In this document: positions 1 to 7,902 of the stretch, in pieces
Layout of the letters: the number at the start of each line of letters is the position of its first letter
How positions within the stretch are numbered: the first letter of the stretch is position 1
Assembly: GCF_001434935.1 (NCBI RefSeq)
Contig: NZ_AZEG01000018.1
Coordinates: forward strand, 1 to 45,582
Source of the DNA: Liquorilactobacillus uvarum DSM 19971
GTDB lineage: Bacteria > Bacillota > Bacilli > Lactobacillales > Lactobacillaceae
Direction: 5' to 3'
Length of the DNA stretch: 45,582 nt
Translations under genes and position numbers: made by a program
The notes under the pieces: model-generated
Database searches by the model: none
Seen by the model: the letters and a program-made list of their open reading frames with translations, nothing else
Told to the model about the DNA's origin: nothing

Positions 1-286
1 AATTATGGCACAACTGTTCAGAAATTTATGTACCAAATACTAGGATAGGAGCAAAGGCACACTGGATCCATATGCGAGCTATAGAGAGTCTACAGGTGTC
101 AAAATATTTGAAAATATCACTTTTACTGTTCCAAAAACAAAGTATTTTGTACTCGGAGATAATCGCAATATTTCAAATGACAGTCGCTATTACGGTTTTA
201 TTCCACAAAAAAAGATAATTGGTGTTGTAAAAGTCCCATTTTGGGTAGCAAATCATAAACTTATAAATTCCGTTTGTAGCTATTAA
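1..286 (+). pseudogene. Signal peptidase I, C-terminal fragment (broken, cut by window edge)
   Basis: The frame ending at TAA 284-286 encodes the box E motif of type I signal peptidases (GDNRNISNDSR), followed by GFIPQKKIIG and a hydrophobic stretch, which is typical of the last 70 residues of the family. The same frame is interrupted by a TAG at 41-43. Just upstream, frame 1 gives a plausible continuation (YQILG, compare the usual PYLG) that also runs into TAG, so a frameshift near 40-46 is likely. No start codon with a ribosome binding site lies between the stop and the motif. The catalytic Ser and Lys regions are outside the window. It may be a decayed gene, or the broken end of a gene that begins before position 1. 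Confidence 0.7.
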
Positions 287-618
287 TAAAAAAATTTAAA
301 AATAAATTGTACATACGTCAAATGCTGACACCTTAAAAAATTGTTTTGTTAAAGCTCACAAAAACCCAGAATCCACCGTGTGGACTCTGGGTTTAATACT
401 TCTTTTTAAAATGTTTTTCACATGTACAGGTTGATTCTAATATCCGCTTAACAATGAGACATGATCAAACACAAAACCAATACTTGTATTTAAAATCATT
501 GTTAATTCCGCACCAACAAATGAGTAATAATAAACCACCCGTTTGACTAAAAATTACAAAAGTCTATTAAATTAAAATCTTCATTTTTCGCAAATACATA
601 ACATAATTTTGAGATACC
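287..618. other. Intergenic region with a hairpin and a spaced inverted repeat
   Basis: No supportable gene. It holds the terminator-like hairpin at 361-394 and an inverted repeat with 10-base arms (448-457 TTAACAATGA and 496-505). On the minus strand about 38 codons are open across roughly 440-553, with no start codon or ribosome binding site, so this may be decayed coding sequence. Together with the broken signal peptidase fragment the stretch looks degenerate. Confidence 0.5.
361..394. terminator. Intrinsic terminator-like hairpin between convergent genes
   Basis: The arms AAACCCAGA and TCTGGGTTT enclose a second short stem (TCCAC/GTGGA) with a tiny loop. A-rich and T-rich flanks lie on either side, so it could end transcription from both the signal peptidase remnant (plus) and the permease (minus). 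Confidence 0.6.
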
Positions 619-2013
619 TTATTGAGGCTGTTCATTTGAAACGACTGTCTTTTCATGGAAGTATGTTACCCCACCAAAAATAAGAGTCCAAATAATCGCA
701 CCAATCGCACCAAAAATATCTTCTGGAATAAAGAATAAACTTACAAAAATAATCAAGAAGAACGCAATAGTCAATGGGCTGGTGAATTTATATCCAGGCA
801 TCTTGAAACCATTGGGTAGAAAATCATTTGATTCTCTGTATTTACGATGTGCCAGCATCGCCAATGTATAAACAATAATGTACATATCACTTGAAACACC
901 CGTTACAATCGTAAAGACAGATGTGGTTGCACTAGTCAAACTCATAATTGGAGTAATTAAAACCAGTGCAGCAGAGAGAAGAATTGCAGGCGATGGGACT
1001 CCGCTTTTAGAAATTTTAGCAAACTTTTTAGCCATAAAACTATCTTTAGGAACTTCCGTTGCAAGCTGATAAAAATGTCGTCCCGCAGAAAATATACAGC
1101 TATTAAGTGCCGAAGCAGCTGAGGTCAGTACAACAAAATTGATAAGAGCTGCTGCTGCAGGAAAACCAGCCAATTTAAACACTTGAACAAAAGGACTGCT
1201 GTCTGCGGACAATGATGTCCATGGAATAATACCCATAATAACGATTAAAGCACCTATATAGAACAATAAAATTCGCAATAAAGTCTCATTAACAGCTTTT
1301 CTAATAATGGTATGCGGCTCTTTCGCTTCACCAATTGTGATACTTACAAATTCGATTCCTTGAAAGGCAAAAAAGACCATCGGGAAAGCCGAAATAAAAT
1401 TAAAAACACCGTGCGGAAACAAAGTATAATTATGAAAAATATTCCCAATTGAAGCGTGACCTAACGGGGTTACCGAGTGACTAAACATCATAAAAACACC
1501 TGTAGCGATTAAAGCAATAATAGCAATGATTTTAATCATAGCAAACCAAAACTCAGCTTCTCCAAACAATCGAGCTGCAATTAAGTTAACACCGGCCAAT
1601 ATTCCTAAAAATACAAGTTCAACTATCCACGAAGGTATGTTTGGAAACCAAAATTTTACATAAGTTGCAGTTGCAGTTAGTTCAGCCATACAGACAAAGA
1701 CTAACCCTATCCAATAAGTCCACCCCGTAAAATGCCCAACTGCTGGTCCTAGATAACGTGAGATAAAGGAAACAAAAGTATGTTGAGAAGGATCAGAATA
1801 GAACATCTCGCCAATTGCTCTCATCATAAAGAAAAAAAATAATCCTAAAGCCAAATAAACTAGCATAACCGAGGGACCTGTTTTTGAAATAGTACTTCCT
1901 GCACCTAAGAATAGACCAGTTCCAATAGTACCTCCAATAGCAATCATTTGAACGTGACGATTACTTAAAGCTCGTATTGTACCATCTTGATTGGTTGCGT
2001 TCTTTTCTTTCAT
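619..2013 (-). CDS. APC-superfamily amino acid permease (AAT family)
   Basis: A 464-residue integral membrane transporter with about 12 hydrophobic segments. It starts with the AAT-family signature (RHVQMIAIGGTIGTGLFLG, residues 20-38), and GEAEFWFA and FVSITIGEAKEP follow at the expected places. Such proteins import amino acids by proton symport. The sequence most resembles the D-serine/D-alanine/glycine (CycA-like) branch, but the substrate cannot be read with certainty. ATG is preceded by AAGGAGG at good spacing. It is a single gene, with a LysR gene about 300 bases upstream on the same strand. A role feeding the PLP enzyme and cysE just beyond that regulator is possible but is inference only. 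Confidence 0.88.
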   Translation of the reverse strand: MKEKNATNQDGTIRALSNRHVQMIAIGGTIGTGLFLGAGSTISKTGPSVMLVYLALGLFFFFMMRAIGEMFYSDPSQHTFVSFISRYLGPAVGHFTGWTYWIGLVFVCMAELTATATYVKFWFPNIPSWIVELVFLGILAGVNLIAARLFGEAEFWFAMIKIIAIIALIATGVFMMFSHSVTPLGHASIGNIFHNYTLFPHGVFNFISAFPMVFFAFQGIEFVSITIGEAKEPHTIIRKAVNETLLRILLFYIGALIVIMGIIPWTSLSADSSPFVQVFKLAGFPAAAALINFVVLTSAASALNSCIFSAGRHFYQLATEVPKDSFMAKKFAKISKSGVPSPAILLSAALVLITPIMSLTSATTSVFTIVTGVSSDMYIIVYTLAMLAHRKYRESNDFLPNGFKMPGYKFTSPLTIAFFLIIFVSLFFIPEDIFGAIGAIIWTLIFGGVTYFHEKTVVSNEQPQ

Positions 2014-2310
2014 AAAAGTTCCTCCTTAAATGAGACTGCTCAAAGCTATAGCTAATCATTCTATAATAGCTTTAACTAAGTATACCACCTTTTCGTTTTC
2101 ATGTTACTTTTTATTACATTGATTTGGCAAAACATAGTTTGCATAATAAAGTTATATCATTTTTTTGTTTTGAAATATTATCTCTATTACAATTTCAGGA
2201 ATCAACAATAACTTCTTCTATATTCGATTACTTGTCTATGTCCAAACTATTTTATTTACATTGCTTATTCGAAAATGTCCAGACTTGAAAAATACTATGA
2301 ACAATTTTAG

Positions 2311-3228
2311 TTATCGCTCTGCAGGTAAAAAGACACGTGCCGCTTGTTCTTGAATCGCCTGTACCATCACTTGAATTGCACGAACCGACATTTGCGGTTT
2401 ACGAATAACTAAATAGATATGACGAACAGTGGTTGGTTTAAAATTGAGAAGTTTAATCTGGGTTAACGGCTCTGTTATTGCTAAAGTTGGCAATATTCCG
2501 ACAGCCAAGTTACAGCTGACAGCTTTTTGCAGAGTAGTATAACTCTGACAGATCCCTAGAACATTAGGTTTAAAACCCGCATTATTACACAGTTTGTGAA
2601 CAGCACCAGCCAAATATGCGTTTTGAGGTTCTAGAATCCAATGTTGATTTTTGAGTTCATTGATTGAAATATCTTCATTATCAGATAAAGGGCTATCTTT
2701 ACCGACTAATACCTGCAAATGGTCAGTTCCCAGCTTAATTAATTTATAATCATTATTCACCCCCAGATTTTCCGCACCAAAATATGCTATAACAGCTATG
2801 TCAAATTGATGTGAATCTAAAGCAGGCATACTCTGATCTGGTTCCATTTCTGTTAAAGTCATATTTATCTGGGGATGCTGTTTTTTAATCTGGGATGCAG
2901 CTGGTATCACAATTGTCTGCAAAGCACTTGAAAAAGCTACAATTCGCACGGTACCTTGGATCCTTTGTGATGAGTCCTCAATTTCATTTGTCACACTTTC
3001 AAGTTGATTTAAAATTGGAGTTACTTGTTTAACAAGTTTTTGCCCCGCTATAGTTAATTCGACATTGCGCCCTACTTTTTCTAATAAAACAGTATTAGTT
3101 TCATTTTCAAGCACTCTTAGCTGCGTGGAAACTGTTGCTGGACTAACCAGCATAACTTCTGCTACAAGCCGCATCGTCCCTAATTTTTCAAGCTGAACCA
3201 ACAATTGCAAACGCCATATATTTAACAT
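2311..3228 (-). CDS. LysR-family transcriptional regulator
   Basis: 305 residues. The N-terminal winged helix-turn-helix (about residues 5-60, with LVSPATVSTQLRVLENE as the recognition helix region) is followed by a LysR substrate-binding domain (about 90-300) starting GTVRIVAFSSAL. The regulator faces away from the dialkylglycine decarboxylase-like gene and cysE across a 128-base spacer carrying a long AT-rich dyad (3261-3311). LysR proteins usually control the divergent neighbour in response to a small effector. By that rule it should control the PLP enzyme and cysE pair, perhaps with a cysteine-precursor signal such as O-acetylserine, but the ligand is not visible in the sequence. GGGTGG precedes the ATG. 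Confidence 0.88.
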   Translation of the reverse strand: MLNIWRLQLLVQLEKLGTMRLVAEVMLVSPATVSTQLRVLENETNTVLLEKVGRNVELTIAGQKLVKQVTPILNQLESVTNEIEDSSQRIQGTVRIVAFSSALQTIVIPAASQIKKQHPQINMTLTEMEPDQSMPALDSHQFDIAVIAYFGAENLGVNNDYKLIKLGTDHLQVLVGKDSPLSDNEDISINELKNQHWILEPQNAYLAGAVHKLCNNAGFKPNVLGICQSYTTLQKAVSCNLAVGILPTLAITEPLTQIKLLNFKPTTVRHIYLVIRKPQMSVRAIQVMVQAIQEQAARVFLPAER

Positions 3229-3260
3229 ATGCTACCACCCTTTAATTTTTTTGAACTGAT

Positions 3261-3311
3261 CGTTTATAATTTATTGATTGTTTTCATTTAATTAATTAAT
3301 CATAATAAACG
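3261..3311. promoter_or_regulatory. Large dyad in the LysR / PLP-enzyme divergent promoter
   Basis: The outer arms CGTTTAT (3261-3267) and ATAAACG (3305-3311) are perfectly complementary. Inner TGATT and AATCA elements repeat the symmetry. The position between the divergent starts fits a LysR operator overlapping both promoters. No footprint can be inferred from sequence. Confidence 0.4.
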
Positions 3312-3356
3312 TTAAGTTCCAAGAGATCAATCCACAAATCTAATGAGGTGATAATA

Positions 3357-4679
3357 ATGAATTCTGCATTTGAAAAGCGTACCGCTCCTTGGAAAGATAT
3401 TGAACAGCATGTTGGACGTTATGGTGCACCATATTTTATTCCTGAAATAATTGATCATGCTAGTGGAAGTTACCTCTATACAGAAGATGGGCGCAAAATA
3501 CTGGACTTCACCTCTGGTCAGATGAGTTCAACACTTGGACACTCCAATCCAGAAATTGTCCAAATTGTTCAGCAGTCAATTGGCAGATTGGACCATTTAT
3601 TTAGCGGGATGCTTTCTAGACCAAGCATCAATTTATGTACAAAAATTTCTAAAAGCACTGGTGATCTATTACCCAAAGTAATTCCACTGACTACAGGATC
3701 AGAAGTTAATGAAGCTGCTATTCGCCTGGCAAAAGTCGTTACCGGCAAGTTCGAGATCGTTTCATTTAACCGATCATGGCATGGTGTCACTGAAGCCAGT
3801 GCTGGAGCAACGTACGCTTCAGCAAGAAAATTAGGTGTTCCAGGTTCCCCAGGACAATTGTCAATCCCCACTCCGTACTCTTATCGCCCAGATTTTATAA
3901 ATGCAGATGGTAAGCTAGACTGGCAAAAACAGTTAGACTATGGTTTTGCCATGGTTGATGCTCAATCTGTCGGCAGTTTAGCAGCTTGTATTATTGAACC
4001 TATTATTTCCGGTGGCGGAATATTAGTCCCCCCTAAGGGATACCTTGCAGCTTTGAAGCAAAAATGTCATGAGCGCGATATGTTATTGATCTTCGATGAA
4101 GCTCAAACTGGTTTCGCACGAACCGGCAATTGGTATGCGTTTCAACATGAAAAAGTCGTTCCTGATATCTTGACGCTTTCTAAAACCTTAGGGGCAGGAT
4201 TGCCATTAGCAGCTTTAGCAACCACTGCGGAAATTGAACAAAAAGCACACGATAAGGGTTTCATCTTTTATACTTCTCATGTCAATGATCCTTTAGTAGC
4301 AGCGGTTGGTTGTACAGTAATGGATATTATCGAACGTGACCAGCTGGATCAGCAAGCCTTGAAAAAAGGTACATTTTTAAGAAAAGGATTGCAACATCTT
4401 GTAGATACACATGAAATAGTTGGAGATGCCCGTGGACGCGGCTTGTTACAAGGAATTGAAATTATTAAAAATTCCGCTACAAAAGAACGTTCAGAACGGC
4501 TGGGAAATCTGATTACAGCACGCTGTTTCAAACTAGGTTTGCACATGAATATTGTTTGTCTGCCAGGAATGGGTGGTGTTTTCAGGATTGCTCCACCACT
4601 CACAGTCAGCTATCAAGAATTAGAGGAAGGGCTCCAAATATTGGAACAAGCCATTTCAGAGATCGAAGCTGAAATTTAA
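3357..4679 (+). CDS. Class III PLP aminotransferase, 2,2-dialkylglycine decarboxylase-like
   Basis: 440 residues, PLP fold type I. From memory it matches Burkholderia 2,2-dialkylglycine decarboxylase (DGD) along its whole length: ILDFTSGQMSSTLGH (Gln55 for DGD Gln52), LDHLFSGMLSRP, NRSWHG (Trp141), LIFDEAQTGFARTG, the Schiff-base lysine in LTLSKTLGAGLPLAA, and LPGMGGVFRIAPPLTV with the carboxylate-binding Arg. DGD decarboxylates and transaminates dialkyl amino acids such as 2-aminoisobutyrate. Two substrate-pocket positions differ (DGD Met141 is Val144; Ser215 appears to be Gly), so a different substrate or plain transamination is possible. A GTG at 3348 is in frame, but GAGGTGAT at 3345-3352 is the ribosome binding site, so the ATG at 3357 is chosen. 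cysE follows after 15 bases, which suggests one operon. Confidence 0.82.
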   Translation: MNSAFEKRTAPWKDIEQHVGRYGAPYFIPEIIDHASGSYLYTEDGRKILDFTSGQMSSTLGHSNPEIVQIVQQSIGRLDHLFSGMLSRPSINLCTKISKSTGDLLPKVIPLTTGSEVNEAAIRLAKVVTGKFEIVSFNRSWHGVTEASAGATYASARKLGVPGSPGQLSIPTPYSYRPDFINADGKLDWQKQLDYGFAMVDAQSVGSLAACIIEPIISGGGILVPPKGYLAALKQKCHERDMLLIFDEAQTGFARTGNWYAFQHEKVVPDILTLSKTLGAGLPLAALATTAEIEQKAHDKGFIFYTSHVNDPLVAAVGCTVMDIIERDQLDQQALKKGTFLRKGLQHLVDTHEIVGDARGRGLLQGIEIIKNSATKERSERLGNLITARCFKLGLHMNIVCLPGMGGVFRIAPPLTVSYQELEEGLQILEQAISEIEAEI

Positions 4680-4694
4680 AAGGAGGCTTTTTAT

Positions 4695-5237
4695 ATGGAA
4701 ATTAAAATTAAACGTAAATACTCTTTAAAAACATTGCATAGTATTGAAAAAGAAATAAAAATGATTAGAGAATACGATCCTTCTGTGACATCTAATGCAG
4801 AAATCATTCTGACATATTCTGGTCTGCACGCAGTGTGGTTATACCGTCTATCTCATCATTTATGGTGCCGTGACCATCATTTAAGTGCGCAATTAGTAAC
4901 ACAATTTTCACGAATATTTACAGGCGTCGAAATCCACCCCGGTGCAAAAATAGGTAAACAGTTGTTAATTGACCACGGAACTGGAGTCGTTATTGGTGAA
5001 ACAGCAGAGATTGGCGATGATGTTGTTATTTACCATAATGTAACTTTAGGTAGTGTTAATAATCATGGTACACGAAGACATCCCAAAATCGGTAATCATG
5101 TTTTTATCGGAGCTGGAGCGACTGTTTTAGGAACAATAGAAATTGCAGATAACGTTAAAATTGGTGCAGCAGCAGTCGTTTTACATGATGTTCCTGCGGG
5201 AAAAACAGTTGTTGGCAACCCTGGAAGGATTCTTTAA
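4695..5237 (+). CDS. cysE: Serine O-acetyltransferase
   Basis: 180 residues, the short Gram-positive form. It transfers acetyl from acetyl-CoA to L-serine, giving O-acetylserine for cysteine synthesis. An N-terminal helical part (1-65) is followed by left-handed beta-helix hexapeptide repeats (about 70-170) with the active-site segments [28 protein letters not shown] and the [18 protein letters not shown] signature. AAGGAGG lies close before the ATG. It is the second gene of a probable operon with the dialkylglycine decarboxylase-like enzyme. No cysteine synthase gene is nearby. A PatB-type C-S lyase lies 3 kb away. A strong hairpin (5270-5300) follows the stop. Confidence 0.93.
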   Translation: MEIKIKRKYSLKTLHSIEKEIKMIREYDPSVTSNAEIILTYSGLHAVWLYRLSHHLWCRDHHLSAQLVTQFSRIFTGVEIHPGAKIGKQLLIDHGTGVVIGETAEIGDDVVIYHNVTLGSVNNHGTRRHPKIGNHVFIGAGATVLGTIEIADNVKIGAAAVVLHDVPAGKTVVGNPGRIL

Positions 5238-5263
5238 ATTAATTCCGCATTATAAGACAACAT

Positions 5264-5303
5264 AAAAAAGGCCCAGCCTTCACATAGTGAAAGCTGGGTC
5301 TCA
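5264..5303. terminator. Intrinsic terminator after cysE
   Basis: The arms GGCCCAGC (5270 onward) and GCTGGGTC (to 5300), with inner complementary TTCAC/GTGAA, form a long stem with a 3-base loop and an A-run before it. The same GGCCCAGC/GCTGGGCC core occurs in the terminator after gpmA. It also sits at the 3' end of the gpm remnant on the minus strand, so it may be the former terminator of that gene. Confidence 0.75.
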
Positions 5304-5322
5304 TATAGTCTATTTGTTGACT

Positions 5323-5457
5323 TTAAAGTTTTTCTTTTTTAACAACATTCAACTTGTCATCCAAATCATAAACAACTGGTTGACCTGTTGTCATGTGCTG
5401 TGGTAATTACATTTCTGTCTTCAAGTAATCCCGGGGCGATTTCGTCTTTCCAGAATA
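5323..5457 (-). pseudogene. Remnant of a second phosphoglycerate mutase (gpm) gene
   Basis: Two blocks align with gpmA at 7111-7797. Block 1 (5323-5392) differs from 7111-7180 at only 2 of 70 bases by eye and encodes the same C-terminus. Block 2 (about 5392-5457) matches 7251-7315 at about 72 percent and still encodes a recognisable FWKDEIAPGLLEDRNV segment ([16 protein letters not shown] in gpmA). About 70 bases are missing between the blocks, which shifts the frame, and the rest of the gene is absent. Block 2 looks like a diverged paralogue, whereas block 1 is nearly identical to gpmA, which suggests recent gene conversion or a mosaic origin. Confidence 0.85.
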
Positions 5458-5502
5458 CATCCAAAAATAGTCTGAAAGCCTACCATATTGAATATTGAAT
5501 CA

Positions 5503-6870
5503 TTACCCCAAAACTGTTTTGATATTGGCAAATTCTCTGATTCCCAAGTTGCTTAATTCGCGGCCATAACCAGACTTTTTAATACCACCAAACGGTAATT
5601 CCGGTAATGAAGACAATGGTTGATTAACAGCAATTTGCCCAGTTTCGATTTTTGAAGCTAATTTGCGAGCTTTATCTAGATCCTCAGAATAAATCGCGCC
5701 ACCCAGGCCATAATTCGAATGGTTTGCCAGTTCAACGATTCCTTTTTCATCATCAATTTTATAAAGCTGCGCAACTGGTCCAAATAATTCGTGATCGTAC
5801 ATTGGATTATCATATGTCATTCCACTAATAATCAAAGGCTTAAAGAATGCCCCAGGACCTTCAACTGCTGTTGGATCACCCCACAAAACTTTTGCACCAC
5901 CATCTAAAACAGCCTTGACTTGTTTTTGCAGATTCTGCTGAGCACTTTTTGAGGATAGCGGAGCTAACGTTGTTTTTTCATTCAAAGGATCACCGGGTTG
6001 ATACTTGGCAAATTCTTTCTTGATAGCTGTTAAAAATTCATCATAGATTCCACTTTGAACCAAATAACGTTTAGCAGAAGTGCAAGCCTGTCCGGCATTA
6101 CGTAAACGCCCACTGACAGCACCAGCCACAGCTTTTTTCAAATCAGCATCATTTAGGACAATGCAAACATCAGTGCCACCGAGCTCCATTGTCGATTTTT
6201 TCAGATTATGACCAGCTTCAGCTGCTATCAACTCGCCTGCTTTTTCTGAACCAGTCAAAGCCACACCTTGAACCCGCGGATCACCGATCATCTGATTGAC
6301 CTGATCATAAGTCGCAAATAAATTTTTAAATGCACCTTTTGGCAGACCTGCAGCTTGGCAAGCATCATCAAATGCCTGAGCACATTCTGGAACAATGCTG
6401 GCATGTTTAAGGATTACTGGATTACCAAGAATAAAATTGGGTGCAAAAACACGCATAACTTGGGTATATGGAAAATTCCAAGGCTCAACAGCAACAACCG
6501 CGCCAATCGAACTGAATTCAAGATGTGCTTTACGATCAGCCATGGCAGTATAATCTTGGTCTACCAAAGCAGCTGCTCCATTCTCAACATAATAACGAGC
6601 AAATGCAACTGTTTTTTTGACTTCCCCTCGGGCTTCACTAATCAATTTGCCCATATTAGCAGTCAAAAAGTTAGCATAGTAATCAGCCCTTTTAGTAAAT
6701 TCATCAGCTAAGGCAGACAACTGCTCTGCTCGCTGTTCAATTGGCTGTTCCTTAGCCTGTTGATAAAAATTATTTGCATTTGTTAAAGCTTGTTCAACCT
6801 CTTCATCCGTTGCTGCAGGAAATTCTTTGATCAATTCTCCATTATATGGATTAACTACACGATATGACAT
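5503..6870 (-). CDS. NAD(P)-dependent aldehyde dehydrogenase (succinate-semialdehyde type)
   Basis: 455 residues, the full length of short aldehyde dehydrogenases. Catalytic landmarks: Asn132 in VEPWNFPY, Lys155 in VILKHAS, the nucleotide motif LTGSEKAG (about 206-213), the general base Glu229 in MELGGTDVCIVL and the nucleophile Cys263 in NAGQACTSAKR. It oxidises an aldehyde to the acid (or acyl-enzyme) with NAD(P)+. The sequence is closest in style to GabD-like succinate-semialdehyde dehydrogenases, but the true substrate is not shown. AGAAAGGGG lies before the ATG, with its own promoter at 6912-6941. It sits exactly between gpmA and the remnant of a second gpm gene, as if it had been inserted there. 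Confidence 0.88.
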   Translation of the reverse strand: MSYRVVNPYNGELIKEFPAATDEEVEQALTNANNFYQQAKEQPIEQRAEQLSALADEFTKRADYYANFLTANMGKLISEARGEVKKTVAFARYYVENGAAALVDQDYTAMADRKAHLEFSSIGAVVAVEPWNFPYTQVMRVFAPNFILGNPVILKHASIVPECAQAFDDACQAAGLPKGAFKNLFATYDQVNQMIGDPRVQGVALTGSEKAGELIAAEAGHNLKKSTMELGGTDVCIVLNDADLKKAVAGAVSGRLRNAGQACTSAKRYLVQSGIYDEFLTAIKKEFAKYQPGDPLNEKTTLAPLSSKSAQQNLQKQVKAVLDGGAKVLWGDPTAVEGPGAFFKPLIISGMTYDNPMYDHELFGPVAQLYKIDDEKGIVELANHSNYGLGGAIYSEDLDKARKLASKIETGQIAVNQPLSSLPELPFGGIKKSGYGRELSNLGIREFANIKTVLG

Positions 6871-6911
6871 TAAAAATTTTCCCCTTTCTTCTCTAACGAT
6901 AATACACTGTC

Positions 6912-6942
6912 ATTATAGTAAAAAATTGCTAATAAAAGCAAT
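6912..6942 (-). promoter_or_regulatory. Promoter of the aldehyde dehydrogenase gene with an overlapping dyad
   Basis: Minus-strand -35 TTGCTT (6941-6936), an 18-base spacer and a consensus -10 TATAAT (6917-6912). A perfect dyad, ATTGCT and AGCAAT with a 6-base spacer (6925-6942), overlaps the -35 element and would suit an operator. Confidence 0.55.
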
Positions 6943-7051
6943 CACTCTTGTTAATTATCAAAAAATATCACCTCAGTCCTATTATTTGTCATAAACTGAC
7001 ATTCTCAAGTTAGCTTATGGCATAAAAAGCAACAAAAAGATGACATACAAA

Positions 7052-7089
7052 ATAAGGTCCAGCTCCCTCTAAAGGGGGCTGGGCCTTAT
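7052..7089 (-). terminator. Intrinsic terminator of gpmA
   Basis: Long arms ATAAGGTCCAGCTCCC and GGGGGCTGGGCCTTAT with a 6-base loop, just past the gpmA stop codon on the minus strand. One member of the family of long palindromes scattered through the window. Confidence 0.75.
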
Positions 7090-7110
7090 CTATTCTCACT
7101 CTATTTAAGC

Positions 7111-7797
7111 TTAAAGTTTTTCTTTTTTAACAACGTTCAACTTGTCATCCAAATCATAAACAACTGGTTGACCTGTTGCCATTTCAACACCCATGATATC
7201 TTCATCTGAGATACCTTCGATGTATTTTGTGAGGGCACGAAGTGAGTTACCATGTGCTGCGATGATAACGTTCTTGCCATCTAATAATGTAGGAGCGATC
7301 TTGTCTTCCCAGAATGGAATAACACGTTCCAAAGTAACTTTCAAGTTTTCGCCACCAGGAATAGCACGTGGGTCTAAATCTGCATAACGACGATCTTGTG
7401 CTGCAGAACCTTCATCATCAGCACTCAATAATGGAGGAAGGACATCATATGAACGACGCCAGATATGAACTTGTTCTTCACCATATTTTTCAGCTGCTTT
7501 TGCCTTGTTCTTACCTTGCAATGCACCATAATGACGTTCATTCAAGCGCCATGTTTTTTCTTCTGGAACCCATAACTGACCAGATTCTTCTAAAGCAAAG
7601 TGCAAAGTCTTAATAGCACGAGTCAAAACTGAAGTATAAGCTTGATCAAATTCAATTCCTGCTTCTTTAAGTTTGCGGCCTGCTTCTTTAGCTTCTTTTT
7701 CACCTTGTTCACTTAAGTTAACGTCTACCCAACCAGTGAAAAGGTTCTTTAAGTTCCATTCACTTTGTCCGTGACGAATAAATACTAATTTTGTCAT
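7111..7797 (-). CDS. gpmA: 2,3-bisphosphoglycerate-dependent phosphoglycerate mutase
   Basis: 228 residues. It interconverts 3- and 2-phosphoglycerate in glycolysis. The N-terminal motif [12 protein letters not shown] places the phosphorylated histidine at residue 9. [11 protein letters not shown] and the second catalytic histidine in [18 protein letters not shown] (about 181) complete the active site, and the ERHYGALQG lid motif is present. Length and motifs are those of the cofactor-dependent enzyme, not of the broader phosphatases. AAAGAGG lies about 12 bases before the ATG. It is probably monocistronic and ends in a strong palindrome. A decayed relative lies 1.7 kb away beyond the aldehyde dehydrogenase. 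Confidence 0.97.
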   Translation of the reverse strand: MTKLVFIRHGQSEWNLKNLFTGWVDVNLSEQGEKEAKEAGRKLKEAGIEFDQAYTSVLTRAIKTLHFALEESGQLWVPEEKTWRLNERHYGALQGKNKAKAAEKYGEEQVHIWRRSYDVLPPLLSADDEGSAAQDRRYADLDPRAIPGGENLKVTLERVIPFWEDKIAPTLLDGKNVIIAAHGNSLRALTKYIEGISDEDIMGVEMATGQPVVYDLDDKLNVVKKEKL

Positions 7798-7902
7798 AAC
7801 TAGCGAAAACCTCTTTCATTTTTGATTTGATTACAACTCACATTTTACACTGAAAAGCTGAAAATTCATAGTGCAAACGCTATTCAATCGTGAAAATAAT
7901 CA

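Noticed and set aside
538-560. CGGGTGGT on the minus strand as a T-box core
   Set aside because: The following ACCGCG and a terminator are absent, and it lies downstream, not upstream, of the permease.
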